From contig CALBCJ010000023.1 of the NCBI GenBank assembly GCA_937926975.1, positions 38,691 through 102,690 of the forward strand: a stretch of 64,000 bases of DNA. The letters are read 5' to 3'. This DNA comes from an uncultured Propionibacteriaceae bacterium. Its GTDB lineage: Bacteria; Actinomycetota; Actinomycetes; Propionibacteriales; Propionibacteriaceae. Below the pieces are notes generated by a model. It ran no database searches. It was not told where the DNA came from and was given only the letters and a program-made list of their open reading frames with translations. This document shows positions 43,942 to 52,116 of this stretch, piece after piece. How positions within the stretch are numbered: position 1 is the first letter of the stretch; each line of letters starts with the position of its first letter. The position numbers and the translations under genes were made by a program.

Positions 43942-44579
43942 CCATTCGGGTCCTGCTGGCCGAGGACGAGGCCATGGTGCGGCGCGGGCTTCAGCTGATC
44001 CTTGACGCCGCCCCGGGCATTGCGGTGGTGGCCGAGGCAGCCCGGGGAGACGAGGTGCTCGGGCTGGTCCAGCTCCACCAGCCCGACGTGTGCGTGCTCG
44101 ACATCCGGATGCCCGGCCTGGACGGGATCGAGGTCACCCGTCGGCTGCAGCGGCTGCCGTCGCCGCCGCGGGTGCTGCTGTGCACCACGTTCGAGGATGA
44201 CGAGTACCTCGACCAGGGGCTGCGGGCCGGCGCCACCGGCTACCTGGTGAAGGACGGCGGGCCGGAGCTGCTGGTGGCCGGGGTCCGGGCAGCGGCCGAG
44301 GGGCAGTCTCTGCTCGCCCCCCAGCTGGCGAAGCACATCGTCGCCGACTACCTGGAGCAGCGGAGCCGCCCGCTGACGGCCACGGTCCCGCTCTCCCAGC
44401 GGGAGCTCGCCATCGCCCGGGGAGTCGGCAACGGGATGACGAACCAGGAGCTGGCGGCGGCCGAGCACGTGGCCGTGTCGACGATCAAGACCCAGCTCCG
44501 GTCGGTCCAGCGCAAGCTGGGAGCACGCAACCGGGTCGAGGTCGCGATCTGGGCCCACGAGCACCTGTCATCCGAGTAG
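43938..44579 (+). CDS. NarL/LuxR-type response regulator
   Basis: 213 residues. Receiver: acidic pocket LLAEDE, phospho-acceptor Asp55 in VCVLDIRMPG, Lys in YLVKDGG. C-terminal LuxR helix-turn-helix: LSQRELAIARGVGNGMTNQELA. ATG 43938 overlaps the kinase stop. It likely controls the ABC and precursor genes that follow on the same strand. Confidence 0.93.
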   Translation: MTIRVLLAEDEAMVRRGLQLILDAAPGIAVVAEAARGDEVLGLVQLHQPDVCVLDIRMPGLDGIEVTRRLQRLPSPPRVLLCTTFEDDEYLDQGLRAGATGYLVKDGGPELLVAGVRAAAEGQSLLAPQLAKHIVADYLEQRSRPLTATVPLSQRELAIARGVGNGMTNQELAAAEHVAVSTIKTQLRSVQRKLGARNRVEVAIWAHEHLSSE

Positions 44580-44923
44580 ACGCCCAGCCGGGCCGTCCAC
44601 AGCCCTCCTTCCCGCAGGCCCACCGGCGGAGCCGCAACACCCCACCTCTGCCACTGGGGCTCCCCCCGCAGGCCGGCGGAGCCCGACCGGGTTCCACGAG
44701 CTGGACGAGCTGACGGGCCGCTGCGCACACCGGCGGGCGGAGCGGAGCCGCTGCCCGTACCCTGACCGGGCTGCTGCGGGGCCTGCCCGCTGCTGTGCTG
44801 GCTGGTCGGCTGGTTCTTGCGGGCCGATCGAGGGTCAGCAGCTCCACCCACAGCGCACGGCCCCGCGAAGATCAACCTCTAGGGGGAAGCCGGGGCAGGG
44901 CAAGGACTCCTACGTTTCACGGC
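44580..44923. other. intergenic region before the Bce-like ABC transporter
   Basis: 344 bases, no gene. Contains one arm of the dispersed repeat (CCGCTGCTGTGC, 44787-44798) and two copies of a CAGGCC...GGCGGAGC phrase near 44616 and 44671. It should hold a second promoter, plausibly the target of the response regulator; no clear operator was seen. Confidence 0.4.
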
Positions 44924-45646
44924 ATGGTCTTCGTTGACGTCGAGGCTCAGCAGCGCACCAGAGCCGCCCACAGCACTGTCCTGGAAGCACGCAACCTGGA
45001 GTACGCGTACGGGCCGACGCCTGCGCTGAACGGTGTCTCGCTCGGAGTCGGGTTCTCCGACTGCGTCGCGATCATGGGCCCGTCCGGCTCGGGCAAGTCC
45101 ACCCTGCTCCACTGCCTGGCCGGGATCCTGCCCCCTCGTCGAGGTGAGGTCTGGTTTCAGGGGGAGCGGATCGACCGCCTCAGCGAGGCGGAGCGGACCC
45201 GCCTGCGCCGTACGGCCTTTGGCTTCGTCTTCCAGTTCGGCCAGCTGCTCCCCGAGCTCACCGCCCAGGAGAACGTGGCCCTGCCGCTGCTGCTGGCCGG
45301 CGCGTCGTCGCGCGACGCCAGCCCGCGGGCCGACCGGTGGCTGGCGGCGCTCGGCCTGGCCGACCTCGGGGGCCGCCGGCCCGGTGAGCTCTCTGGAGGC
45401 CAGGCGCAGCGGGTCGCGATCGCCCGGGCGCTGGTGCACGAGCCGCAGGTGGTCTTCGCCGACGAGCCGACCGGAGCCCTCGACAGCCACACCGCCGTGG
45501 AGGTCCTGGCCCAGCTCACCACCGAGGTCCGCAGCTGCGGGGCGGCCCTGGTCGTCGTCACCCACGACCCGGTCGTGGCCCAGCAGTGCGACCGTACGGT
45601 GTCGGTGATCGACGGGCGGCTGGCCACGGGGAGGACCCCGCGGTGA
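44924..45646 (+). CDS. ABC transporter ATP-binding protein (LolD/BceA-like)
   Basis: 240 residues from ATG 44924. Walker A GPSGSGKST, Q-loop FQFGQLLPELTAQENV, signature LSGGQAQRVAIARAL, Walker B VVFADEPTGALDS, H-loop VVTHD. The wording DEPTGALD and the Q-loop are those of MacB/LolD/BceA ATPases that drive FtsX-type permeases. It overlaps the permease start (GTGA). It probably removes or senses antimicrobial peptides on the outer membrane leaflet. Confidence 0.92.
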   Translation: MVFVDVEAQQRTRAAHSTVLEARNLEYAYGPTPALNGVSLGVGFSDCVAIMGPSGSGKSTLLHCLAGILPPRRGEVWFQGERIDRLSEAERTRLRRTAFGFVFQFGQLLPELTAQENVALPLLLAGASSRDASPRADRWLAALGLADLGGRRPGELSGGQAQRVAIARALVHEPQVVFADEPTGALDSHTAVEVLAQLTTEVRSCGAALVVVTHDPVVAQQCDRTVSVIDGRLATGRTPR

Positions 45647-47655
45647 GCGCGGTCCGGATCGGGTGGCGGCTGCTGCGCCAGGGTGAGGCCGGAGACCGGC
45701 TGGTGGTGCTGCTGTCTCTGATCGCCGTCACCGTGGCCACCCTCGTGCTGTTCTCGGTTCTTGCGGTCAACAACGCCCTGACGGTACGCGCCGAGCGGGG
45801 CGCCTGGCTGCACCCGACTCCGGCTAGCGGAAACGCCTTCGGCAGGCTGGCGGTGCAGACATTCTTCGTCGACGAGCAGCCGGTGGTCGTGGCCGACCTG
45901 GCCCGGCTCCGTACGGACGCGCCGGCACCGCCGGGCCTGGCGAGCTTCCCGGAGCCGGGGACCGCGTACGCCTCACCCCGGCTGCGCGAGCTGCTGCAGA
46001 GTGCCTCGCCTCAGACCGCCACCATGCTCCTCGGTGGCGCTGCGCTCCAGCCGCAGCCGGTGGGCGATGCCGCTCTGGGGCACCCCGGGCAGCTGCTGCT
46101 GGTGCGCGGGCAGGACCCCGGATCGGCCCTGGTGCAGGTCGAGCGGAAGGGCGATCCCCGTCGCGACGGAGACATCGTGAGCCCGGTCCCGATCGACCGG
46201 TACCGCCACGAGGTCGTGGACTTCACCCCCGACGCCATGTACGTGGGGCTCGGGCAGGTCGCCACGCTGCTGGTCGCGGTCCCGCTCCTGGTGCTGGGCA
46301 GCACCGCCGGCCGGCTCGGGATCGCACGCCGCGACCGGCGGCTGGCCACCCTGCGTCTGCTAGGGGCGACACCGATGCAGGTGACATGCATGACGCTGGT
46401 CGAGACCATCGTGGTCGCGGCCGCGGGGACCCTGCTCGGCCTGCTCGGGCACTGGCTGGCGCTGGTCCCGGGGTCCAGGCTGTCCGTCGGCGGCGGGCCG
46501 TTCTTCGTGACCGACCTGCAGCTGCCGGCGGCGCAGCTGGCGCTGCTGGTGGTGGCCTGCCCGGTCGCGGTTGGTATCAGCGGGCTGAGCGGCATGCTGG
46601 CGCTCACCATCAGCCCTCTCGGGGTCGCCCGGCGTCACACCCCTCCCGGGCTCAGCGTGGCCCGGGTGGTGGTGATGGCCTTGGCCGTGATCGGGTACGC
46701 GTACGTCACGCTGGGCGCTGACTCCTCGCTGAGCTCGGTCATCGCGGCCCTCGGGGCGATGTTCGTCGCCTTGTCGGTCGTCGGTCCCTGGTGCGTGGCG
46801 GTCCTGGGTCGGCTTCTGGTCCGCCCGTCGGCCTCCGTCGTACGGCTGCTGGTCGGGCGCCGGCTGCTGGATGACCCGCGCGGGATCTGGCGGACCGTCG
46901 GCGGGCTGACCATGGCCCTGTTCGTTGCCGGCTTCCTCGCCCCCTACCCCGTAGCGAGCGCGGCCTCGGCGGCGGGAGGTGAGACCCGGGTCCTGCTCGC
47001 GGCGCCGGCTCAGCAGGTCGACACCGTCGCCGCGACCGCCCAGCTGCGGCTGGCCCAGGCTGGGCTCCGGGCCAGCGTCGCCACTCCCGAGGACCCCCTG
47101 GTCGGCCTGCCCCCCGACGGCCGGCTGGTGGAGGTACGGGTCGCCAGCCCGGCCATCGCTGAGCAGGTGAAGCCCCTGCTGGCGGACCTCTCCCCCCAGC
47201 AGCCGCCGGTCACTGACCGGGACACCGCCTGGCGTGACGCCCAGTTCTCGCAGGACTACCGCACCTTCGGCTTCCTGGTGCTCATGACCACCTTCCTGGT
47301 CGCCGCCGCGTCCACCGTGATCACGACCGCGGCCAGCGTTCTCGACCGGCGCCAGGTGATCGGGCTGCTGTACCTGGCGGGCACCCCGCCCGAGGTCTTC
47401 CAGCGGGTGAACCGCTCCCAGCTGCTGGTCCCGCTCGGGGTCGGGGGCGGCCTGGGCCTTCTCGGTGGTCTTGGCTGCGCCGCCCCGTACAGCTGGGTCA
47501 GCGGAGCCCCGTTCGAGGCCCAGGGGCTGATCACCCTGACCGTCTGCCTTGCCGCCGGCCTGCTGTCTGTGCTGGGGGCTGTGACGATGTCCAGCCCGCT
47601 CGTAGAGCGGGTCTGCCACCGCCCAGGAGCGGCCCTGCGTGAGATCCAGGCCTGA
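45643..47655 (+). CDS. FtsX-like ABC permease (BceB/MacB class)
   Basis: 670 residues from GTG 45643. One helix near the N-terminus, an external domain (about 45-200), a three-helix FtsX block (205-350), further helices (360-470), a second external domain, and a final FtsX block (545-650), about ten helices in all. Such transporters confer resistance to peptides bound to lipid II. Coupled to the ATPase and next to the two-component genes and the Cys-rich precursor, it is the best candidate for producer self-protection. Confidence 0.88.
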   Translation: MSAVRIGWRLLRQGEAGDRLVVLLSLIAVTVATLVLFSVLAVNNALTVRAERGAWLHPTPASGNAFGRLAVQTFFVDEQPVVVADLARLRTDAPAPPGLASFPEPGTAYASPRLRELLQSASPQTATMLLGGAALQPQPVGDAALGHPGQLLLVRGQDPGSALVQVERKGDPRRDGDIVSPVPIDRYRHEVVDFTPDAMYVGLGQVATLLVAVPLLVLGSTAGRLGIARRDRRLATLRLLGATPMQVTCMTLVETIVVAAAGTLLGLLGHWLALVPGSRLSVGGGPFFVTDLQLPAAQLALLVVACPVAVGISGLSGMLALTISPLGVARRHTPPGLSVARVVVMALAVIGYAYVTLGADSSLSSVIAALGAMFVALSVVGPWCVAVLGRLLVRPSASVVRLLVGRRLLDDPRGIWRTVGGLTMALFVAGFLAPYPVASAASAAGGETRVLLAAPAQQVDTVAATAQLRLAQAGLRASVATPEDPLVGLPPDGRLVEVRVASPAIAEQVKPLLADLSPQQPPVTDRDTAWRDAQFSQDYRTFGFLVLMTTFLVAAASTVITTAASVLDRRQVIGLLYLAGTPPEVFQRVNRSQLLVPLGVGGGLGLLGGLGCAAPYSWVSGAPFEAQGLITLTVCLAAGLLSVLGAVTMSSPLVERVCHRPGAALREIQA

Positions 47656-47779
47656 CTACCGGCCGCCCGGCGGCACCAGACCGGCCCCAGAGGACATGTG
47701 GAGCCAAGAACCCAGCGAGACCCAGAGAGGAGGTTGTCAGAGCAGTTCGTCAAGCAAGTCCAATCGAAAGGAAACCCCC

Positions 47780-47980
47780 ATGTCTAAGTTCATCTTCCGT
47801 GAGACCGATGCCACGACCACCCGCAGCGTGAGCCACCTCGACGCCGAAACGGCGCCTCCGCTCGAGTGCTGCGGCTGCCCGGACGACAACCGCTGCCGTG
47901 CCTACTGCGTGCGCTACTACCGGGCCCGTGGTGGGTACTGCGAAGGGTTCCTCGACCTGCGGTGCGTGTGCCTCTGGTAG
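47780..47980 (+). CDS. defensin-like (CSalpha-beta) cysteine-rich peptide precursor
   Basis: 66 residues. An acidic/neutral N-terminal leader (M-S-K-F-I-F-R-E-T-D ... A-P-P-L-E, about 29 residues, no Sec signal) is followed by a core with eight Cys: 30, 31, 33, 39, 43, 54, 62 and 64. Cys33-x5-Cys39-x3-Cys43-x10-Cys54-x7-Cys62-x-Cys64, with GGYC (gamma-core G-x-C), is the arthropod/mollusc/fungal defensin pattern; the core also starts G-C-P and ends C-V-C-L-W. The core is rich in Arg and Tyr. AAAGGA precedes ATG 47780. A strong hairpin follows the stop. Processing, redox and export genes lie downstream. The family assignment is by cysteine framework, not by a search. Confidence 0.8.
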   Translation: MSKFIFRETDATTTRSVSHLDAETAPPLECCGCPDDNRCRAYCVRYYRARGGYCEGFLDLRCVCLW

Positions 47981-47988
47981 CACGAGCA

Positions 47989-48015
47989 GGGTGGGCCGCC
48001 AGGGGCGGCCCACCC
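47989..48015 (+). terminator. hairpin between precursor and biosynthetic genes (attenuator)
   Basis: Perfect 12-bp stem GGGTGGGCCGCC / GGCGGCCCACCC with loop AGG, 8 bases after the precursor stop and 23 before the next ATG. Such partial terminators raise precursor mRNA over enzyme mRNA in ribosomal-peptide clusters. Confidence 0.88.
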
Positions 48016-48038
48016 GTCCCAGTCGAGGATGATGCCCC

Positions 48039-49316
48039 ATGTCTACACACCTTTCGCCGGCGTCAGCTGCCGACGTCCGTCCGACCACAGCCCGTGAGTC
48101 CTCATACCTGGTTCCGGAGCCCGGTGGCTGGACAACGCGCCCCAGCATCCCCGACCGGCACGGACGCCCCGTTCAGCTGGCCTGGCTGCTGGGTCTGACC
48201 TGCATGGTCAGGATGCCACCGACAAGCACGCTCTACGCCGGGGTTCTGCGGGTGCCTCCGCTGTCCACCGTCGAGCTGGAGGCCGGTGAGCCTAGGATCT
48301 CGCTGGACCTCACCCAGCTGCACGGCAGCGACCAGAGCGCTGACCCAGCTCAGGCGCTGCGACGCTGGTGCGGCGAGGTGCCTTCAGACGCGGCCGTGCT
48401 CGACGACGGCACCATGGCAGCCGCCGCTGTCGCCTCGCTGTGCAGCGGACCTCGGCACGACCTTCCGGCCTCCGGGCTTAGCGACCTCTCCGACCCCGTC
48501 GACACAGACCGGGCAGGGCTGCCCGTCCTCCCTGGCCACGGCAGCACCGCACGGTCGGGACTGATCCACGCCACCATCCCCGAGCCCGCTGTCTGGGCTG
48601 GTGGGCTGCGCGCGGTCCTGGCGCTGGGGCGTGAGGAGGTGGGCCGGCTGGCCGACTCGCTGCCCCCGCAGGACCTAGTCGGCTGGGAGATGGACCTGCC
48701 GATACCGCAGCACAAGGGCATCCGGTCGTGGTTCCGCAAGAAGAGGGTGCAGGAGCCATATCACGAAACCGGGCGCCTGTCGGTGCCACTGCCACCATGG
48801 TTCGCGGTGGAGGCACTGGACATGCTGCACGCCGCAGGGGTCGCCAGCAACGCCAGCTGGGGCCAGTGGTTCGATCAGGCCTCACCCCGAGAGGGCCGGA
48901 TCGGGTGGGCCCTGACCGACCCGGAGCAGGACGGGCTGCTGGGGCTGCTGCAGCCCAGCCGCGACCCGGACCTGGTGCGCGCAGCAGTCGCGGCGCCGCC
49001 CCGGACCCGGGCCAGGGTGGTGGACGGGTCACTGTTCGACCACTGGGTCCTGCGGACCCTGGCTGCTGGTCACGGCGTGGTTGACGAGGAGGCTCTGGTG
49101 CGGCGCCAGATCGTGCAGACGGTGGTGCGGGGCCGGGACGCGATCCGTACCGCACTTCGCAACGGCTGGTTCAGTGACCACGGCCTGATCTACCAGGAAG
49201 GGCTCGACGACCTTCTGTCGAACCCCTTCACCACCGTTGAGCTGGCTCAACCACTGCTGCGAACGGTCCGCCTGGACAGCTGGCTGCAGGCCCACGACCC
49301 GGAGATCGTGAAATGA
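48039..49316 (+). CDS. degenerate asparagine-synthetase/lasso-cyclase-like protein
   Basis: 425 residues. Residues 60-140 parallel the start of the synthetase domain of lasso cyclases: T-L-Y-A-G-V-L-R-V-P-P, then AVLDDGTMAAAAVASL where SGGLDS would bind ATP. The SGGxDS loop is absent, and the N-terminal glutaminase domain is short. The C-terminus (RARVVDGSLFDHWVLRTLAAGHGVVDEEAL) fits the tail of that family. It therefore cannot adenylate in the usual way and may be a scaffold or binding protein. GAGG lies 10 bases before ATG 48039. The stop overlaps the next gene. The assignment is by eye; a wholly new family is possible. Confidence 0.45.
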   Translation: MSTHLSPASAADVRPTTARESSYLVPEPGGWTTRPSIPDRHGRPVQLAWLLGLTCMVRMPPTSTLYAGVLRVPPLSTVELEAGEPRISLDLTQLHGSDQSADPAQALRRWCGEVPSDAAVLDDGTMAAAAVASLCSGPRHDLPASGLSDLSDPVDTDRAGLPVLPGHGSTARSGLIHATIPEPAVWAGGLRAVLALGREEVGRLADSLPPQDLVGWEMDLPIPQHKGIRSWFRKKRVQEPYHETGRLSVPLPPWFAVEALDMLHAAGVASNASWGQWFDQASPREGRIGWALTDPEQDGLLGLLQPSRDPDLVRAAVAAPPRTRARVVDGSLFDHWVLRTLAAGHGVVDEEALVRRQIVQTVVRGRDAIRTALRNGWFSDHGLIYQEGLDDLLSNPFTTVELAQPLLRTVRLDSWLQAHDPEIVK

Positions 49317-49525
49317 GAGCCCCGTACGTTCTGAAGCGCCTCCAGCACGGCGGGGCGCTGGTCATCCACACGGCAGAGCTCACCTGGAGCGAAGTGAGCG
49401 ACGAGGCGGCAGACCTGCTGGAGAGCCCGCCCGCTGACCGGCCAACAGACCCAGAAGTCGACGAGTTCCTGCGTACAGCAGCCCAGATGGGCTGGATTGA
49501 GGAGGTTCGGGCATATGAGTGCTGA
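49313..49525 (+). CDS. PqqD-like small protein (candidate leader-binding B1 protein)
   Basis: 70 residues. Beta-rich start (LKRLQHGGALVIHTAELTW) followed by helices (VSDEAADLLES, EVDEFLRTAAQMGWIEE), the size and order of PqqD/RRE domains that hold leader peptides for modification. It overlaps both neighbours (ATGA at 49313; stop within the next gene). Position between the cyclase-like and exporter genes equals that of lasso B1. Similarity is weak by eye. Confidence 0.45.
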   Translation: MRAPYVLKRLQHGGALVIHTAELTWSEVSDEAADLLESPPADRPTDPEVDEFLRTAAQMGWIEEVRAYEC

Positions 49526-50300
49526 GGAGCTGGTCCTGGTCGTTCTTGCGACCTTTCTCATGGCGACCGCGGGGGTGAAGATCCTGGCACTGGGACGCGG
49601 CTGGATCCTGTGGCCATCAGGCCCCAACCTGCTGCTCTTCCACGTGTCGGCCCGCCTAGCCATCGCGGCCGAGCTGGTGGCGGGCGTCCTGCCCCTCGTC
49701 CTGCCCTGGCCGCGGGTCACTGCCGGGCTGCTGGCCGCCCTGTACGCGGTCATCACCGTGGGTGCTCAGACACTGCACGGGCGGGAGTGTGCCTGCTTTG
49801 GAGTCCGGGGCATGAAGGTCGGCTGGGCGCACATCCTGGGGTGTGCCGGGGCGGCCGTGGTGGCCGCAGGGGTGGCCCTGCGGACCGTCACCCCCGCTCC
49901 CTGGAGCGTACTGGGGCCGGTCTGGGCAGGATCCGTGGTCGTCTGGGCCGGAGGGCTGCTGCTGGGAGGGCGGATCCTGCAGAGCCGCGTGGACCCGTCG
50001 GCTGGCGGGTGCCTGGAGCGAGCCCGCCGGCTGCAGGTCTTCACGCTTGCTGACTGCTCCGCCTGCACTGCACTGAAGCTCTTGTCAGGGGCGGCTGAGG
50101 ATCCGAGCGTCGACTGGTACGTGGTAGGTGAGGACACTCTGACAGCGCAGCAGACCGCGGCGACCCAGGGCGCGCAGTACCCGAGCCTGCTGGCAGTGGA
50201 CGCCCTCGGCGAGCCCGTCTGCCCTCGCCAGGAGGGCCTGCCCGACTGCCAGCGCACCCTGACGGAGTTCCGGCGTCGGGAGCGGGCTGTCAGTGGCTAG
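49515..50300 (+). CDS. MauE-like membrane protein fused to a thioredoxin-like domain
   Basis: 261 residues from ATG 49515. Four transmembrane helices (residues 5-155) with the MauE/DoxX cysteine pair C-A-C-F-G (Cys92, Cys94), then a C-terminal thioredoxin-like domain with active-site C-S-A-C (181-184) and a cis-proline position Q-Y-P-S-L-L. MauE is needed for disulfide formation in methylamine dehydrogenase; the fusion resembles VKOR/DsbB-DsbA fusions. In this operon it is well placed to oxidise the cysteine-rich precursor. Its orientation in the membrane is not determined. Confidence 0.75.
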   Translation: MSAEELVLVVLATFLMATAGVKILALGRGWILWPSGPNLLLFHVSARLAIAAELVAGVLPLVLPWPRVTAGLLAALYAVITVGAQTLHGRECACFGVRGMKVGWAHILGCAGAAVVAAGVALRTVTPAPWSVLGPVWAGSVVVWAGGLLLGGRILQSRVDPSAGGCLERARRLQVFTLADCSACTALKLLSGAAEDPSVDWYVVGEDTLTAQQTAATQGAQYPSLLAVDALGEPVCPRQEGLPDCQRTLTEFRRRERAVSG

Positions 50301-52116
50301 CGCCGCCCTGGTCGCGCCAGGGCGGGTGGCCGCAGGGCCCGTCCCGTGGCGACGTGTCTGGGCGGTTCTGCGTCCGGACCGGTTCAAGCTGGTCGTCCTG
50401 GTGACCCTGACCGGACTCGCGTCCGTCTCAGCGGTTCTCCCGGCCTTCATCACCGTGCGGATCGTGGATGACGGGATCAGCCGGGGCGATGCCCGTACGG
50501 TGTCGATGTGGGGTGCAGCCGGTGTCGGCGTCGCGGCCGGTCTGGCGGGGCTGCGGTACGCACAGCAGTGGCTGGCCAACCGGATCAGCCTGGACCAGTT
50601 GTGCCGGATGCGGCGAGCAGCCTTCGAGAAGATCATGAGACTGCCCCTGGGCTACCTTGAACGGACGCCGACTGGGGAGACCATCTCGCGCACCGTGACC
50701 GACCCGGTCGAGGCCCAGCAGCTGGCGGGTCAGGTCCTGCCGCAGATGGTGGGAGTTGTGGTCTCGTTCCTTAGCATCGGCAGCGCGATGGTGACTATCT
50801 CGTGGCAGGTGACAGTCGCGGCCCTGGTGCTGGCCCCGGCCGTCCTGGTCCCGGCGGCGCTGGTCGGCCGCCGGCTGCAGAGTCTGAACCACCAGCAGAT
50901 GGCGAACGCCGGCGACGTGATCACCGTGATTGAGGAACGCGCCTCGGCCCCAGGTGCGCGGCTGTGCCGGCTGTACTCGACCCCCGAGGCGCAGCTGCGG
51001 GTCTTCGACCGGGAGAACGAGATCAGCCGGGACCTGGGCCTGGCGCTGTTCCGCTCGGCCGGAGTCTACTCGGCGGCACTCGGGCTTCTGGGGGCTGTAG
51101 CCGTCGTGATGGTCTACTGGATGGGAGGACTGCAGGCCCTAGAGCACCGCACCAGTGTCGGTGAGGTGGTCGCGATGTCGGTACTCGTTACCCAGCTGTA
51201 CGCCCCGATCACGGCCCTGGCAGGGGTACGCATGGACCTGATCGCCTGCAGCGCCAGCTTCCAGCGCCACCTGGCGTTCCTGGACGAGCCGGAGGAGCTC
51301 AGCGACGCACCGACCACGCGGGCCATCACGGTTCCCGAGCCGGGCCTCGCTCGCCGAGGGATACCGGCGCCGCCAGCGATGGTCGTGGTCGACCACCTGT
51401 CGGTGCCCGGGGACGCGGGCGACCGGTTGCACGAGGTGTCGTTCGAGCTGAGTCCCGGCGGGCGGCTAGCGCTGGTCGGGCCGTCCGGCGCCGGGAAGTC
51501 GAGCCTGCTGGATGTCCTCGCCGGAGTCCTGGAACCTTCTCAGGGCAGCGTGTGGGTGGCTGGGGAGCCGCTGTCGGCCGTACGCGGGGCTGCGCCGAGG
51601 CGGATCGGGCTGCTGGCTCAGGACTGCCACTTCTTCCACGAGAGCGTCGCTGACAACCTGCGGATCGCGGCGCCCAGCGCCACCGATGAGGACCTAGAGC
51701 GCGCCTGCCGCCAGGCGAATGTCTGGGAGACGGTGCAGGGTCTGCCGCAGGGCCTGGACACCAGTATGGGCGACCACGGCGGACGGCTCTCGGGTGGCGA
51801 GCGTCAGCGACTCGCCATGGCCAGGATTCTCCTGCTCGACCCGAGCGTGATCCTCCTCGACGAGCCGACCGCACACCTCGACCCCGAGGCCGCCGACTAC
51901 TTCCTGAAGACGCTCCAGAGCGCGCTGCGGGGACGTACGGTGATCATGTCCACCCACCGGCTCGACGCAGTTCAGGACTTCGACCAGATTCTGGTGGTTT
52001 CCGACGGTCGGATCGTGGCTCGCGGCGACCACCTGACCCTGCTCCGGCGCGATGGTTGGTACGCCCAGCAGGTACGGGCAGGACAGGTTCCCGAGGGGAC
52101 GAGGGCTGCGCGATGA
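50293..52116 (+). CDS. ABC exporter, fused membrane and ATPase domains
   Basis: 607 residues from GTG 50293. Six helices (about 30-310) of the type I exporter fold, then the ATPase: Walker A GPSGAGKSS (near residue 396), Q-loop AQDCHFFHESV, signature LSGGERQRLAM, Walker B VILLDEPTAHLD, H-loop STHR. No N-terminal C39 peptidase domain, so leader removal must be done elsewhere. It overlaps both neighbours. In lasso clusters the same position is the D exporter. Likely substrate: the folded defensin-like peptide. Confidence 0.9.
   Translation: MASAALVAPGRVAAGPVPWRRVWAVLRPDRFKLVVLVTLTGLASVSAVLPAFITVRIVDDGISRGDARTVSMWGAAGVGVAAGLAGLRYAQQWLANRISLDQLCRMRRAAFEKIMRLPLGYLERTPTGETISRTVTDPVEAQQLAGQVLPQMVGVVVSFLSIGSAMVTISWQVTVAALVLAPAVLVPAALVGRRLQSLNHQQMANAGDVITVIEERASAPGARLCRLYSTPEAQLRVFDRENEISRDLGLALFRSAGVYSAALGLLGAVAVVMVYWMGGLQALEHRTSVGEVVAMSVLVTQLYAPITALAGVRMDLIACSASFQRHLAFLDEPEELSDAPTTRAITVPEPGLARRGIPAPPAMVVVDHLSVPGDAGDRLHEVSFELSPGGRLALVGPSGAGKSSLLDVLAGVLEPSQGSVWVAGEPLSAVRGAAPRRIGLLAQDCHFFHESVADNLRIAAPSATDEDLERACRQANVWETVQGLPQGLDTSMGDHGGRLSGGERQRLAMARILLLDPSVILLDEPTAHLDPEAADYFLKTLQSALRGRTVIMSTHRLDAVQDFDQILVVSDGRIVARGDHLTLLRRDGWYAQQVRAGQVPEGTRAAR

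Noticed and set aside
47780..47980. Lasso peptide precursor
   Set aside because: Downstream genes are lasso-like, but the core lacks the expected Gly1 to Asp/Glu 7-9 ring layout and instead has eight cysteines in a defensin spacing; the cyclase-like protein lacks its ATP loop.
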